A stretch of DNA of 64,000 nucleotides from Desulfacinum infernum DSM 9756 (GTDB lineage: Bacteria; Desulfobacterota; Syntrophobacteria; Syntrophobacterales; DSM-9756). A program made the position numbers and the translations under genes. Each line of letters starts with the position of its first letter. Within the stretch, counting starts at the first letter, position 1. Shown piece by piece: positions 53,313 through 62,474 of this stretch. The DNA lies in NCBI RefSeq assembly GCF_900129305.1, contig NZ_FQVB01000019.1, positions 28,278-92,277 of the forward strand, given 5' to 3'. Below the pieces are notes generated by a model that did no database searches, had not been told where the DNA came from, and saw nothing but the letters and a program-made list of their open reading frames with translations.

Positions 53313-54065
53313 ATGGATCGTCTTGACCCGAACCGACTGCCCCGCCACGTGGCCATCATCATGGATGGCAACGGCCGCTGGGCCCAAAAGCGGCTCCTCA
53401 ACCGGGTGGCTGGCCACGAGGAGGGGGCGGAATCCGTCCGGGCCGTCATCGAAACCGCCCGCCGCATCGGCATCCCCCATCTGACCCTCTACGCCTTTTC
53501 CAAGGAGAACTGGCAGAGGCCCAAGCATGAGGTGCAGGCGCTCTGGCAGCTTCTCCGCCGCTTTATCCGTTCCGAACGGCCCAAGCTGCTGGAAAACAGG
53601 ATCCGCGTGCGCCATTTCGGCGACCCGGAAGGGATTCCGGAAGACGTGTACGCCGAATTTGCATCCCTGATCCGGGAAACGGCCGGATTCGACAAGCTCA
53701 CCGTCAACTTGGCCTTGAACTACGGCGGGCGCCAGGAGATTCTGCGGGCCGCCGCGCTCTTCGCCGAGGACGTGCGGGCCGGCCGATGCAACCCTTCGGA
53801 TCTGACCCAAGAAGCCTTCGAAAAGCACCTCTTCACCGCCGATACGCCGGAATTGGATCTGCTCATCCGCACCAGCGGCGAGTGCCGAGTGAGCAACTTC
53901 CTGCTGTGGCAGCTGGCCTATGCGGAGATCTACATCACCGAAACCCTCTGGCCGGACTTTCGGGAGCCGCAATTCATCGAGGCGCTGTTGGACTATCAAA
54001 GGCGGGAGCGGCGGTTCGGAAAAACCAGCGAACAACTGCGATCCTCAATTCCTCCCAACTCCTAA
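53313..54065 (+). CDS. uppS: Undecaprenyl diphosphate synthase
   Basis: 250-residue cis-prenyltransferase that makes the C55 lipid carrier for cell-wall and LPS synthesis. Motifs: HVAIIMDGNGRWAQKR with the catalytic Asp, LTLYAFSKENWQRP, VNLALNYGGRQEI, ELDLLIRTSGECRVSNFLLW and WPDF. It starts 9 bases after frr. The C-terminal tail (SEQLRSSIPPNS) is unremarkable. Confidence 0.96.
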   Translation: MDRLDPNRLPRHVAIIMDGNGRWAQKRLLNRVAGHEEGAESVRAVIETARRIGIPHLTLYAFSKENWQRPKHEVQALWQLLRRFIRSERPKLLENRIRVRHFGDPEGIPEDVYAEFASLIRETAGFDKLTVNLALNYGGRQEILRAAALFAEDVRAGRCNPSDLTQEAFEKHLFTADTPELDLLIRTSGECRVSNFLLWQLAYAEIYITETLWPDFREPQFIEALLDYQRRERRFGKTSEQLRSSIPPNS

Positions 54066-54091
54066 TCCTTCAATTGTCGAATGGGGCGGCG

Positions 54092-54910
54092 ATGTCTCAA
54101 TGGAGTTCACATGCCAAGCGATGGGTGACGGGGCTGGGTTTGGCCGTGCCGCTCATCGCCCTGCTGGCGTACGGGCCCCTGTGGCTGTGGGCCGCCGCGG
54201 TGACCGCGGCGGCCTGCGTGGGCCTGTGGGAATACGAAAACATGGCGCAGGAAGGGACGGTCCCCAAAGAGTGGCTGGTCTTCAGCCTGGGCACGGGGGC
54301 CCTCTTTCCCGTGGCCGCTTACGCCCTGGGATCTTCGGGGCTGCTGGCGGCGGCTGCGGTGAGCGTGTTCCTGATGCTCTTTGCCCATCTGGCCCGCCCT
54401 CCTCTCTCCCGACCCGCTCTGGTTCGGGGCATGATCAGCTTGGGCGGCTGGACCTATGTTTGCTTCTTGTTGAGTTTCGTCCTGCTGCTGGGGGCGCTGC
54501 CCCACGGGAGGGCCTGGGTCTTCTACGTTCTGGTGGTGATCGTGGCCGGCGATACGGGCGCGTTCTACACGGGCCGGAGGTTCGGCCGAAGGAAGCTCTA
54601 CGAGGCGGTGAGTCCCAAGAAAACCATCGAGGGATCCATGGGAGGGCTGGCGGCCGCCATGTTTGTGGGAACGCTGTTCGGGCTCGCGTTCCTGCGGGAG
54701 AGCGGCGCTGCGGTTTTCCACTTTCTGTTTCTTTCCGCAGTGGTGGAACTGGTGGGCCAGGTGGGGGACTTGATGGAGTCCCTTCTCAAGCGCATGGCCG
54801 GCGTGAAGGATTCCAGCAACCTGCTCCCGGGCCACGGTGGGCTGCTGGACAGGTTGGACAGCCTGCTTTTCGCCTTTCCCATCACTTGGTTTTTTGCCGA
54901 AAGGCTTTAA
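54092..54910 (+). CDS. cdsA: Phosphatidate cytidylyltransferase
   Basis: 272 residues with about seven membrane helices; makes CDP-diacylglycerol. The signature SPKKTIEGSMGG followed by DLMESLLKRMAGVKDSSNLL and GHGGLLDRLDSLLFAFP is complete. The ATG is 27 bases after uppS with only a weak purine stretch upstream, suggesting coupling. Family C repeats lie between it and dxr. Confidence 0.95.
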   Translation: MSQWSSHAKRWVTGLGLAVPLIALLAYGPLWLWAAAVTAAACVGLWEYENMAQEGTVPKEWLVFSLGTGALFPVAAYALGSSGLLAAAAVSVFLMLFAHLARPPLSRPALVRGMISLGGWTYVCFLLSFVLLLGALPHGRAWVFYVLVVIVAGDTGAFYTGRRFGRRKLYEAVSPKKTIEGSMGGLAAAMFVGTLFGLAFLRESGAAVFHFLFLSAVVELVGQVGDLMESLLKRMAGVKDSSNLLPGHGGLLDRLDSLLFAFPITWFFAERL

Positions 54911-55014
54911 AAAGAAAAGAGCCGCGGATGAACGCGAATGGACGCCAAGAAGTCTTTTATGTTTTCATGCCTGCGGGGTGGCGTGCCTCGCCATGAGCGT
55001 TAATATGAAACGCG

Positions 55015-55114
55015 CTCTCGTCCCGTTCGCGCCCGCGGCTTGTAGGGGCGAATAATCATTCGCCCCTACAGGGGCTTGCTTCCCAAAGGTGCGTTTCATC
55101 CTTCGTTGTCACGG
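55015..55114. repeat. Family C element, copy C2
   Basis: CTCGTCCCGTTCG, then GTAGGGGCGAATAATCATTC continuing into GCCCCTAC (perfect hairpin), then AAAGGTGCGTTTCATCCTTC and TTGTCACGG. It shows the same order and spacing as C1 at 42281. It sits in the cdsA-dxr gap. Confidence 0.7.
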
Positions 55115-55176
55115 GTCCTCCATGATGGGGGCTGATATGAGTCGGTGTGAAGAAGTCTTGCGCAGATGCAGGTGAC

Positions 55177-56364
55177 ATGAAAAGGCTGAGCATTCTCGGA
55201 AGTACCGGGTCCATCGGAGTCAGCACCCTGGAGGTGGTGCGCCAATTTCCCGACAGGTTCCAGGTGGTGGGCCTGGCCGCCGGGCGCAATGTGCGGCTTC
55301 TGGCGGACCAGATCCGATCCTTCCGGCCCCGTTGCGCGGCCGTTCTGGACGAAAAGGCGGTGGAGAATCTGGAAAACCTTCTGGGACCGGACGATCCCCG
55401 CCCGGAGATCGTGTGGGGAGAGGAAGGGTACCGCCGCGTGGCCACCCTGGAGTCCGCCCGCATGGTGGTGTCCGCCATCGTGGGGGCTGCCGGACTGCTG
55501 CCCACCTTGGCGGCCATCGAGGCGGGAAAGGACGTCGCCCTGGCCAACAAGGAAACGCTGGTCATCGCCGGCCAGGTGGTCATGGAACGGGTGGAACGCC
55601 GGGGGGTGCATCTCCTTCCCGTGGACAGCGAGCACAGCGCCATCTTCCAGGCCCTGCAGGGCAATTCCCGAAAGGCGCTCAAACGGATCCTGCTCACGGC
55701 TTCCGGCGGCCCGTTCTTCGGAAGCACCGCCCAGAGGCTGGAATCGGTGACCCCGGAAGCGGCTCTGCGACACCCCAACTGGGCCATGGGCCCCAAGATC
55801 ACCATCGATTCGGCCACCCTCATGAACAAGGGGCTGGAGGTCATCGAGGCGCACTGGCTGTTTCAGGTACCCGTGGAAGCCATCCACGTGCACATCCATC
55901 CGGAAAGCATCGTCCACTCCATGGTGGAATACGTGGACGGGTCGGTCATTGCCCAGTTGGGCGTGCCGGACATGAAAATTCCCATCGCCTATGCGTTGTC
56001 TTATCCCGATCGGCTTCCGGTGTCGGCCCCGGCGCTCGATCTGTTCGACCTGGGGACCCTGACCTTCCATCGGCCGGACCCGGAGGCCTTCCCGTGCCTG
56101 CGGTTGGCCTACGAAGCGGCCGGCACCGGGGGAACCCTGCCGGCCGTGCTCAATGCGGCCAACGAGGTGGCCGTTCAGGCCTTTCTGGAAGGGGCCTTGG
56201 GATTCATGGACATCCCACGGCTCATCGAGGAGGTGATGGGCATCCACCAGGTGGAGCCGGCCGACAGCGTGGAAAGAATCCTGAGCGCCGACGGCTGGGC
56301 GCGGGAAAAGGCGCGGGAATTCGTGGTTGGGAGAGCGTGCAATCGTCGCGCCCAGGCCCTATAG
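55177..56364 (+). CDS. dxr: 1-deoxy-D-xylulose 5-phosphate reductoisomerase
   Basis: 395 residues; second step of the MEP isoprenoid pathway. The NADPH-binding [28 protein letters not shown], the metal/substrate motif [26 protein letters not shown] and [18 protein letters not shown] are all present. The ATG at 55177 removes an unrelated ten-residue extension. Together with uppS and cdsA it forms the lipid-precursor block of the operon. Confidence 0.96.
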   Translation: MKRLSILGSTGSIGVSTLEVVRQFPDRFQVVGLAAGRNVRLLADQIRSFRPRCAAVLDEKAVENLENLLGPDDPRPEIVWGEEGYRRVATLESARMVVSAIVGAAGLLPTLAAIEAGKDVALANKETLVIAGQVVMERVERRGVHLLPVDSEHSAIFQALQGNSRKALKRILLTASGGPFFGSTAQRLESVTPEAALRHPNWAMGPKITIDSATLMNKGLEVIEAHWLFQVPVEAIHVHIHPESIVHSMVEYVDGSVIAQLGVPDMKIPIAYALSYPDRLPVSAPALDLFDLGTLTFHRPDPEAFPCLRLAYEAAGTGGTLPAVLNAANEVAVQAFLEGALGFMDIPRLIEEVMGIHQVEPADSVERILSADGWAREKAREFVVGRACNRRAQAL

Positions 56365-56387
56365 TAGGACGATCAACCAACCGATAC

Positions 56388-56415
56388 CTGTGGGAGCGCC
56401 GCAAGGCGCGATGAT
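56388..56415. repeat. Family D hairpin between dxr and rseP
   Basis: CCTGTGGGAGCGCCGCAAGG with the inner GCGCCGCAAGGCGC hairpin. It is the same family as at 46850, 51958 and 59275. Confidence 0.6.
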
Positions 56416-56454
56416 CCGGCGGGTGCGAGTGTTTCGAAGAAGGAGGACTTTGTT

Positions 56455-57543
56455 TTGCTGACCACGATCCTGTCCACAGCCGTGGTGCTGGGGGTTTTGA
56501 TCTTCGTCCACGAACTGGGGCACTTCCTGGTGGCCCGGAGGGCCGGAGTGACCGTGCTGCGCTTTTCCCTGGGGTTCGGTCCCCGGGTGTTCGGCATCCG
56601 CCGGGGTGAGACCGACTACTGCGTGTCGCTGGTGCCGTTGGGCGGCTACGTGAAGATGCTGGGAGAAGATCCCGAAGAGGAAGTGGCGGAGGCGGAGAAG
56701 GAGCGAAGCTTTTCCCACCAGCCGGTCAAAAAGCGCCTCGCCATCGTGCTGGCGGGCCCGCTTTCCAACGTGATCCTGGCCGTGGCCCTTTTCGCCGTGG
56801 TCTTCGGGGTTTTCGGCCTGCCCCATCTCACCACGGAAATCGGTACCGTCACTCCGGATTCCCCCGCCGCCGAGGCGGGGCTGCAGCCCGGCGACAAGGT
56901 GCTTTCCATCAACGGAAGGGAGCTGGCGGACTGGGACGCCCTGTCTGAGACGATCCAGCAGGAAGGCCTGGGACCGCTGGACGTGGTGGTGGAGCGGGAA
57001 GGCGAGGTGCTGCACTTCCGGGTGACGCCGCAGGTCCGGGAAGTGAAGAACATCTTCGGCGAACCGATCCAGCGGCCCATCATCGGGATCACGGCTTCGG
57101 GCTCCTACGAGGTGGAGCGGGTCAATCCCTTCCTGGCGCTCTATTACAGCCTGGGACAGACCTGGACGTTGAGCAAGCTCTTCTTTCTGACCATCGTGAA
57201 GCTGATCCAGAGGGTGCTCCCCATGGAAACACTGGGCGGTCCCATCCTGATCGCCCAGATGGCGGGACAGCAGGCCCAGGAAGGCCTCATGAACTTTCTC
57301 CACTTCATGGGGCTCATCAGCATCAACCTGGCCATCCTGAACCTGCTGCCCATCCCGGTTCTGGACGGCGGACACATCTTCTTCTTCCTGCTGGAAGCCC
57401 TGCTGGGGCGCCCCATCAGCGTGCGGAAGATGGAGATGGCTCAGAAGGTGGGGTTGTTCGTTCTGATCCTGCTCATGGTGTTCGTCTTCTACAACGACAT
57501 CATGCGCCTCCTGCCCAAGGGCCAGGGAATTCCAATGCCGTAG
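56455..57543 (+). CDS. rseP: Site-2 protease RseP
   Basis: 362-residue intramembrane zinc metalloprotease. HELGH at His19/Glu20/His23 is in the first helix, one PDZ domain lies at about 115-190 (TVTPDSPAAEAGLQPGDKVL) and the second metal motif NLLPIPVLDGGHI is near the C-terminus. Only one PDZ domain is present, against two in E. coli. The TTG start follows AAGGAGG by 8 bases. It cleaves anti-sigma factors in envelope stress responses in known cases; the substrate here is unknown. Confidence 0.95.
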   Translation: MLTTILSTAVVLGVLIFVHELGHFLVARRAGVTVLRFSLGFGPRVFGIRRGETDYCVSLVPLGGYVKMLGEDPEEEVAEAEKERSFSHQPVKKRLAIVLAGPLSNVILAVALFAVVFGVFGLPHLTTEIGTVTPDSPAAEAGLQPGDKVLSINGRELADWDALSETIQQEGLGPLDVVVEREGEVLHFRVTPQVREVKNIFGEPIQRPIIGITASGSYEVERVNPFLALYYSLGQTWTLSKLFFLTIVKLIQRVLPMETLGGPILIAQMAGQQAQEGLMNFLHFMGLISINLAILNLLPIPVLDGGHIFFFLLEALLGRPISVRKMEMAQKVGLFVLILLMVFVFYNDIMRLLPKGQGIPMP

Positions 57544-57566
57544 ACTGTCAGGGAGGGACCGGGCGC

Positions 57567-58271
57567 ATGAAAATCCTGGCGGTGGACACGTCCACCACAT
57601 CCGGCAGCGTGGCCCTGTGCACGGAAGACCGCGTGGTGGCCGAGTGGACCCTGGTGTCCGCCCGGACGCACAACCGGAGGCTTCTTGCGGGCGTGGACCG
57701 CATCCTGGCCGACGCCGGCTGGGATCTGGAGGAGGTGGACGCCTTCGCTGTCACGGTGGGTCCCGGCAGCTTCACCGGCATTCGCATCGGTTTGAGCACC
57801 CTGAAGGCCATGGCGTGGGCCCTGGGAAAGCCGCTCTACGGGGTTTCCACCCTGGAGGCCTTGGCCGAGCCGCTTGCGACCGCTTCCCTCCCGGTCTGTC
57901 CCATGGTGGATGCCCGCAAAAAGGAGATCTACGCGGCGCTCTACCGGCCCGGCGCACCGGGGGTGCTCAGCGAGGAGCGCCCCGCCGCGGTGTTCGCCCC
58001 CGAGGCGGTGGCCCAATGGGTGAACGAACCTGTTTTCGTCTGCGGAGATGGGTGGCTGCAGTATCGATCCCGACTGCGGGAGATTCTCGGGGACAAGCTG
58101 GTGGACCCGGGCCCGGGCTATCACGGAATCCGGGCCGGGAACGTGGGCCGGATCGCTTTGCGGAAAATGGCGGCGGGAGCCCCCTCGGATCCGGTGGACC
58201 TCGTTCCCAGCTATATCCGCCCGTCGGAAGCGGAAATCAACAACCCCCACCTGGCCCGTTCCCTTGCTTGA
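57567..58271 (+). CDS. tsaB: tRNA threonylcarbamoyladenosine biosynthesis protein TsaB
   Basis: 234 residues, ASKHA-fold partner of TsaD in making t6A37 of tRNA. Motifs: ILAVDTSTTSGSVAL, HNRRLLAGVDRILADAG, VTVGPGSFTGIRIGLSTLKA and PMVDARKKEIYAALY. It lies 23 bases after rseP. Its 3' end runs close to the Cys-cluster gene, which is only 16 bases away. Confidence 0.94.
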   Translation: MKILAVDTSTTSGSVALCTEDRVVAEWTLVSARTHNRRLLAGVDRILADAGWDLEEVDAFAVTVGPGSFTGIRIGLSTLKAMAWALGKPLYGVSTLEALAEPLATASLPVCPMVDARKKEIYAALYRPGAPGVLSEERPAAVFAPEAVAQWVNEPVFVCGDGWLQYRSRLREILGDKLVDPGPGYHGIRAGNVGRIALRKMAAGAPSDPVDLVPSYIRPSEAEINNPHLARSLA

Positions 58272-58287
58272 CAGACTGGCTCCGTTG

Positions 58288-58902
58288 ATGCATTCGAGAC
58301 GACGTTCAGGCGGGATGGCTCGCAGATCGGTGTGCGGCTGGCGGCGCATCCTTCGCCACCCGCGGTTTCCCCTCACCTTCCTGGCGAGAAATCTGGCCCT
58401 GCTGATCCGTGAAGATCGGACTCCGGTGCCGGTTCGGCTGAAAAAGGTGTATCTTGCGGGCGTGGTTTGCCAGAGAGCCGGCTGGTTTGCCCATCTGATG
58501 AACGAACTGAACGGAAGGACCGGGGACGCACAAGGAACGCAAAGCGGCGTTCCTTCCGGCCGGGAAAGGGAAGACATCGAATCCTACTGCGAGCATTGCG
58601 GATTGTGCTGCGAGATCGCCGGCGGATATCCGGATTTTTCCGGCACCCCCCCACTCCCGGACGCATGGCAAGAGCTCTTTCAAAACGGCCTGGGGCCGGG
58701 ACACCGGTTCTGCCCGTTCCTTCTGGAAGACAGGACCCGCGGCCGAAGCGGCTGCGCCATCCATCCCCGGCGGCCCAATCCGTGCCGCATCTTCGAAGCG
58801 GACGAATGCCGGGTGCTCAAAGACGATGTGGAGGCGGAACGCGCATCGGGGCACGCTTTCCCGCCCATGACGCGGCGAGCCGTCAGCCGCCTCCTGCTGT
58901 GA
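58288..58902 (+). CDS. YkgJ-type Cys cluster (zinc/iron-chelating) protein
   Basis: 204 residues with an Arg-rich N-terminus and a Cys cluster: YCEHCGLCCEIAGGYPDF, then CPFL, the region GRSGCAIHPRRPNPCRIFEA and DEC. This is the CxxCxxCC..C pattern of the YkgJ family, thought to bind zinc or an iron-sulfur cluster. The start is uncertain (ATG 58288 or 58315, both with weak ribosome sites). Family A element A6 begins 11 bases after its stop. Confidence 0.75.
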   Translation: MHSRRRSGGMARRSVCGWRRILRHPRFPLTFLARNLALLIREDRTPVPVRLKKVYLAGVVCQRAGWFAHLMNELNGRTGDAQGTQSGVPSGREREDIESYCEHCGLCCEIAGGYPDFSGTPPLPDAWQELFQNGLGPGHRFCPFLLEDRTRGRSGCAIHPRRPNPCRIFEADECRVLKDDVEAERASGHAFPPMTRRAVSRLLL

Positions 58903-58913
58903 TGAAACGGGGC

Positions 58914-59135
58914 CTAGGAGGCCGTCCGAAAACGTCGCGGGTGATCTCTTTCCTCGTAGCGCAGCCCTTAAGGGCTGCGGAAGGACCCCCGAACGTTGGA
59001 TGGGCCGTCGCGTATTTCCTGTCGCTTCATGAAGTTGCGATGGCCCTTTCCGCGGGGCTGAAGCCCCGCGGCTACGAAAAGAGGGGCCACAGCCCGGGCT
59101 CTTGTCTCGGCGAGCCATTGTCGGACAGGCTCTAG
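58914..59135 (+). repeat. Family A palindromic element, copy A6
   Basis: Left terminus CTAGGAGGCCGTCCGAAAA, right terminus TTGTCGGACAGGCTCTAG: the clearest pair of terminal inverted repeats in the window. The hairpins GCAGCCCTTAAGGGCTGC and CCGCGGGGCTGAAGCCCCGC are intact. It is about 95 percent alike to A1 by eye over its length. Confidence 0.88.
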
Positions 59136-59556
59136 GGGCCTTGAGCATGGCCCGAATCTCCGTCAGTCCAGCGGGCGCGAAGCCCGCCCCTGGAAAGGCG
59201 CATGGAGCCCCCGGGTTGGAGCGGGGTTTATTCCCGCCCGCCGGTCCGGCGGTAACAATGCGGCACGAACGATCCGTGGGAGCGGCGAAAGCCGCGAAAC
59301 GGGCCGCCGGCCGTTCCATGGCGACACCCGGCTCACCGCGCCTTGCGGCGCTCCCACAGGGCGGACAGCGCCTGGGTGCAGGTTCTTTCATGCATGATGG
59401 GCTGTGCCCGGACGACCAGGACCATTGGGTTGTCGTTTCAAATCCCACACGATGGAAGGAAGAACCGGATCGGTCGGGATTGTGATGACGGTTTGTGACA
59501 GTGTGAAGCGAAACCCGGGGCGTCTCGACGCCCCGGTCGGTTTGGAGAAATAAACC
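59136..59556. repeat. Repeat cluster (families D and E) before der
   Basis: E-type GCGGGCGCGAAGCCCGCCCC lies at about 59170 and GCGGGGTTTATTCCCGCCCG at about 59223. A D-type doublet runs from CGTGGGAGCGGCGAAAGCCG at 59275 to GCCTTGCGGCGCTCCCACAG at 59342, which is a full inverted pair about 80 bases apart. A GGGGCGTCTCGACGCCCC hairpin lies at about 59518, just before der. No gene is seen. Confidence 0.6.
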
Positions 59557-60891
59557 ATGTCCGTTGTTGCCATCGTGGGACGGCCCAACGTGGGCAAGTC
59601 CACCCTTTTCAACAGGATCTGCAGGAGACGCCACGCCCTGGTGGACGACTTCCCCGGCGTGACCCGGGACCGCCTGTCGGCTCCCGTGGAATACGAAGGA
59701 AGACGCTTCATCCTCATGGATACGGGAGGATACCTGAGCGGCGACGCCACCACGTTTGCGGAACAGACCCGCCGTCAGGTGCTCCTGGCCCTGGACGAAG
59801 CGGATGCCATCATCTTCTTGGCCGATGCCAAAGCGGGCCTGCATCCCGGGGATGAAGAGCTGGTGCATCTCCTGCGGCGCTCCCAAAAGCCGGTCTTTTA
59901 CGCCGTGAACAAGGTGGACGGGCGGGAGCAGGAAGTGCATGCCGCGGAGTTCTTCGGCCTGGGGCTGGATCGGATCTACAGCGTGAGTGCGGCCCATGGC
60001 TACGGGGTGCGGGAGCTTCTGGATGACGTGGTGGCTTCTCTTCCCGAAGAGTGGGAGGATGACCAGGATGATCCGGATCCACCCGTTCGGGTTTCCGTGG
60101 TGGGGCGCCCCAACGCCGGCAAATCCACGCTGGTCAATGCCCTTCTGGGCGAACAGCGGGTGATCGTCAGTCCCATCCCGGGAACGACCCGGGACGCGGT
60201 GGACACCCCGCTGGAAGCGGGAGGACGACGCTTTGTGCTCATCGACACCGCGGGCATCCGGCGAAAGGGCAAGACCCGGGAGAAGCTGGAAAAACTAAGC
60301 GTCATCAAGGCGCTGGACAGCATCGACCGAAGCCACGTGGCCGTGCTGGTCCTGGACGCCGTGGAGGGGGTGACCGACCAGGATCTGCACATCGGGGGCT
60401 ACATTCAGGAAAAGGGGCGGGGCTGCGTGATCGCGGTGAACAAGTGGGACGCCTTCGAAAAGGATCCCAAAAGAATCCGCCTCTTCATGCAGGATCTTCG
60501 GGATCGGTTCCGTTTTCTCCCCTTTGCGCCCATTCTCACCATCAGCGCCCTGAAGGGTAAGCGCATTTCCCGGCTGCTTCCCACGGTCCTGGAGGTCTTC
60601 GGCCAATATAACCTGCGGGTGAATACCGGGACGGTGAACCGGGTCCTCGCGGAAGCCCTGGAAAAGCACGAGCCGCCCCTGGTGTCCGGCAGGCGCCTCA
60701 AGTTCTACTACGCCACCCAGCCGTCCACCCGTCCACCCACCTTCGTGCTCTTTTGCAACTACCCGGACAAGGTGCACTTTTCCTACCAAAGATTTCTCAC
60801 CAACCAGTTCCGGGAGGCCTTCGGGATGGACAAGACCCCCCTTCGACTTCTGTTCCGGGAACGGTCCAGGCGCGGAGAGGATCACTCATGA
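59557..60891 (+). CDS. der: GTPase Der (EngA)
   Basis: 444-residue double GTPase for 50S subunit assembly. First G domain: VAIVGRPNVGKSTLFN, DFPGVTRDR, DTGGYL, NKVD. Second: VSVVGRPNAGKSTLVN, PIPGTTRDAVD, DTAGIRRKG, NKWD. The C-terminal KH-like domain ends with KFYYATQPSTRPPTFVLFCN. Residues between G1 and G2 are acidic (EEWEDDQDDPDP). Its stop overlaps the next start (ATGA). Confidence 0.97.
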   Translation: MSVVAIVGRPNVGKSTLFNRICRRRHALVDDFPGVTRDRLSAPVEYEGRRFILMDTGGYLSGDATTFAEQTRRQVLLALDEADAIIFLADAKAGLHPGDEELVHLLRRSQKPVFYAVNKVDGREQEVHAAEFFGLGLDRIYSVSAAHGYGVRELLDDVVASLPEEWEDDQDDPDPPVRVSVVGRPNAGKSTLVNALLGEQRVIVSPIPGTTRDAVDTPLEAGGRRFVLIDTAGIRRKGKTREKLEKLSVIKALDSIDRSHVAVLVLDAVEGVTDQDLHIGGYIQEKGRGCVIAVNKWDAFEKDPKRIRLFMQDLRDRFRFLPFAPILTISALKGKRISRLLPTVLEVFGQYNLRVNTGTVNRVLAEALEKHEPPLVSGRRLKFYYATQPSTRPPTFVLFCNYPDKVHFSYQRFLTNQFREAFGMDKTPLRLLFRERSRRGEDHS

Positions 60892-62138
60892 GGGGCCGAA
60901 GAACCGATTTGTGGGCGCGCCCGAAACGGCGCTGGGGCCGTCGGGTTCTCCCTCTGGTCGTTCTGGCGGCGTTGGGCTGGTGGTGGCTGATGCCGGAATC
61001 GCCTGCACCCCCCGATGGAACCCATGAGCCGCTCTCAACGGTCCCGCCGTCCCAGGAAAATTCTGTTCCCAAGGCGGTGGTAGGCCCTGAAGCGACGCAG
61101 GAGAAGCCGGAGCCGGTTTCCCAGCGGAAGAAGATCGTTGCGGTCTTGCCCTTGAGCGGCCCCTTCGCCGGGCAGGGACGGATGCTTCGTCACGGCATGC
61201 AACTGGCCGTGAAGGAGGCGCCTCCGGACGGAATCCCCAAGCTGGAGTTCCTGGACGGATGGGGGGGGGACCCGGCCTTCCGCGACAAGCTGGGCGAGAT
61301 GGTGCAGGATCCGGCGGTCTATGCCCTGCTGGTTCACCTTCCTCTGGACCGGCTGGAAGAGGTGTCCTCCCGGGCCGCCCGGGCAGGGGTCCTGGTGGTG
61401 TCCGTGGCCAACACCCACCAGAAACTGGCAAGGGATGGACGGGTGCTGCCCTTCCTGGGTTCCGACGAGGCGGAGGCGCGCGAGACGGCGCGCCTGATCG
61501 GCGCCCGTTACGGCAAGAGCCCCGTCACCATCCTGGAGGAAGAAAGCCCGTACGGGACCTTCTTTTCTTCCCATTTCCGGGATGAAGCGGGAAAGGTCGG
61601 CCTTTCCGTGCATCGCCTGGTCCTGACTCCGGGGACCCTCCCGCCTGAAGACGTGCTGAAGAGCTCGAAGAAGATCATGCTTGCCGGATCCCCCGCCTGG
61701 GCGGCGGATATCGTGGCGGCCCTGGAATCGGCCGGGTACAGGGGCCTTTACTTCGTGCCGCACACCTTCGCCGCGGATTATGCGCGGGATCTTCTGGCGG
61801 GAGCCGTGGATCGGGTTCGCTTCGTCCTTCCCATGGAGTGGCGCCCCGGCACCGCATCCGACACGGCGTTTCGTGAAGCCTACCGGAGAGCCTACTGGAA
61901 GGAACCCGGGTGGCTGGCTCTGGTGGGTTACGACTGCGCCCGCTGGATCACCGATCTCGTCCGGCGCACCACCCAATCGCGACGGGAGTTTTCCGCCAAG
62001 CTTCTATCGGGGGAACCGACGGCCCCCTCCGGCACATGGGTGGGGGGGTCCTTTCAGCTCGACGAGGGAGGCAACGTGAGGCGCACCTACAGCCTGGCGG
62101 CCCTGAAAAACGGGGTCCTGGCCCCCATAGATCAATGA
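60888..62138 (+). CDS. Membrane-anchored periplasmic-binding-like (LivJ/LpoA type) protein
   Basis: 416 residues. A single N-terminal membrane anchor (LPLVVLAALGWWWLM) and a Pro-rich linker precede a type I periplasmic-binding fold (residues 82-405), starting KIVAVLPLSGPFAGQGRMLR and including LPFLGSDEAEARETARL and GYDCARWITDLV. Such folds sense amino acids or act as penicillin-binding-protein activators (LpoA/YraM). The ligand is unknown. It is coupled to der by ATGA overlap and followed by tRNA-Lys. Confidence 0.8.
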   Translation: MRGRRTDLWARPKRRWGRRVLPLVVLAALGWWWLMPESPAPPDGTHEPLSTVPPSQENSVPKAVVGPEATQEKPEPVSQRKKIVAVLPLSGPFAGQGRMLRHGMQLAVKEAPPDGIPKLEFLDGWGGDPAFRDKLGEMVQDPAVYALLVHLPLDRLEEVSSRAARAGVLVVSVANTHQKLARDGRVLPFLGSDEAEARETARLIGARYGKSPVTILEEESPYGTFFSSHFRDEAGKVGLSVHRLVLTPGTLPPEDVLKSSKKIMLAGSPAWAADIVAALESAGYRGLYFVPHTFAADYARDLLAGAVDRVRFVLPMEWRPGTASDTAFREAYRRAYWKEPGWLALVGYDCARWITDLVRRTTQSRREFSAKLLSGEPTAPSGTWVGGSFQLDEGGNVRRTYSLAALKNGVLAPIDQ

Positions 62139-62179
62139 TTCCGAAGCCTTGGAATGTCCGAGAAGTCGGGAATTGCGCC

Positions 62180-62208
62180 TTGACACACCCGGGGGATCGT
62201 GTTAGGAA
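62180..62208 (+). promoter_or_regulatory. Promoter of tRNA-Lys
   Basis: TTGACA, a 17-base spacer and TAGGAA, ending 38 bases before the tRNA. Confidence 0.6.
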
Positions 62209-62246
62209 ACCCCGGTCTTTGCCAAGGCGGGACCATCGGAACGCAT

Positions 62247-62322
62247 GGGCCGTTAACTCAGTTGGTAGAGTATCTGCCTTTTAAGCAGAGAGTCGCTGGT
62301 TCGAGTCCAGCACGGCCCACCA
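62247..62322 (+). tRNA. tRNA-Lys (TTT), CCA encoded
   Basis: 76 bases. The acceptor stem is GGGCCGT/ACGGCCC. The anticodon stem TCTGC/GCAGA has loop CTTTTAA, giving anticodon TTT. The T-arm is GCTGG-TTCGAGT-CCAGC. Genomic ACCA follows. It is flanked by a promoter and a terminator. Confidence 0.96.
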
Positions 62323-62337
62323 ACCCAATCATCATCC

Positions 62338-62366
62338 AACCGGTCTCTTCGGAGGCCGGTTTTTTG
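62338..62366 (+). terminator. Intrinsic terminator after tRNA-Lys
   Basis: The 10-base stem AACCGGTCTC/GAGGCCGGTT has a UUCG tetraloop and is followed by six T. Confidence 0.9.
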
Positions 62367-62474
62367 TTGCCGGCGTTTTGGGTTCAAGAACGGTTCATCG
62401 ACTGCCGATAGATCTCTTGAGGGGAGGTCCACGCACGGGGGCGAATCCTGGTGGAAGCCCCGCGGGAGGATGCC

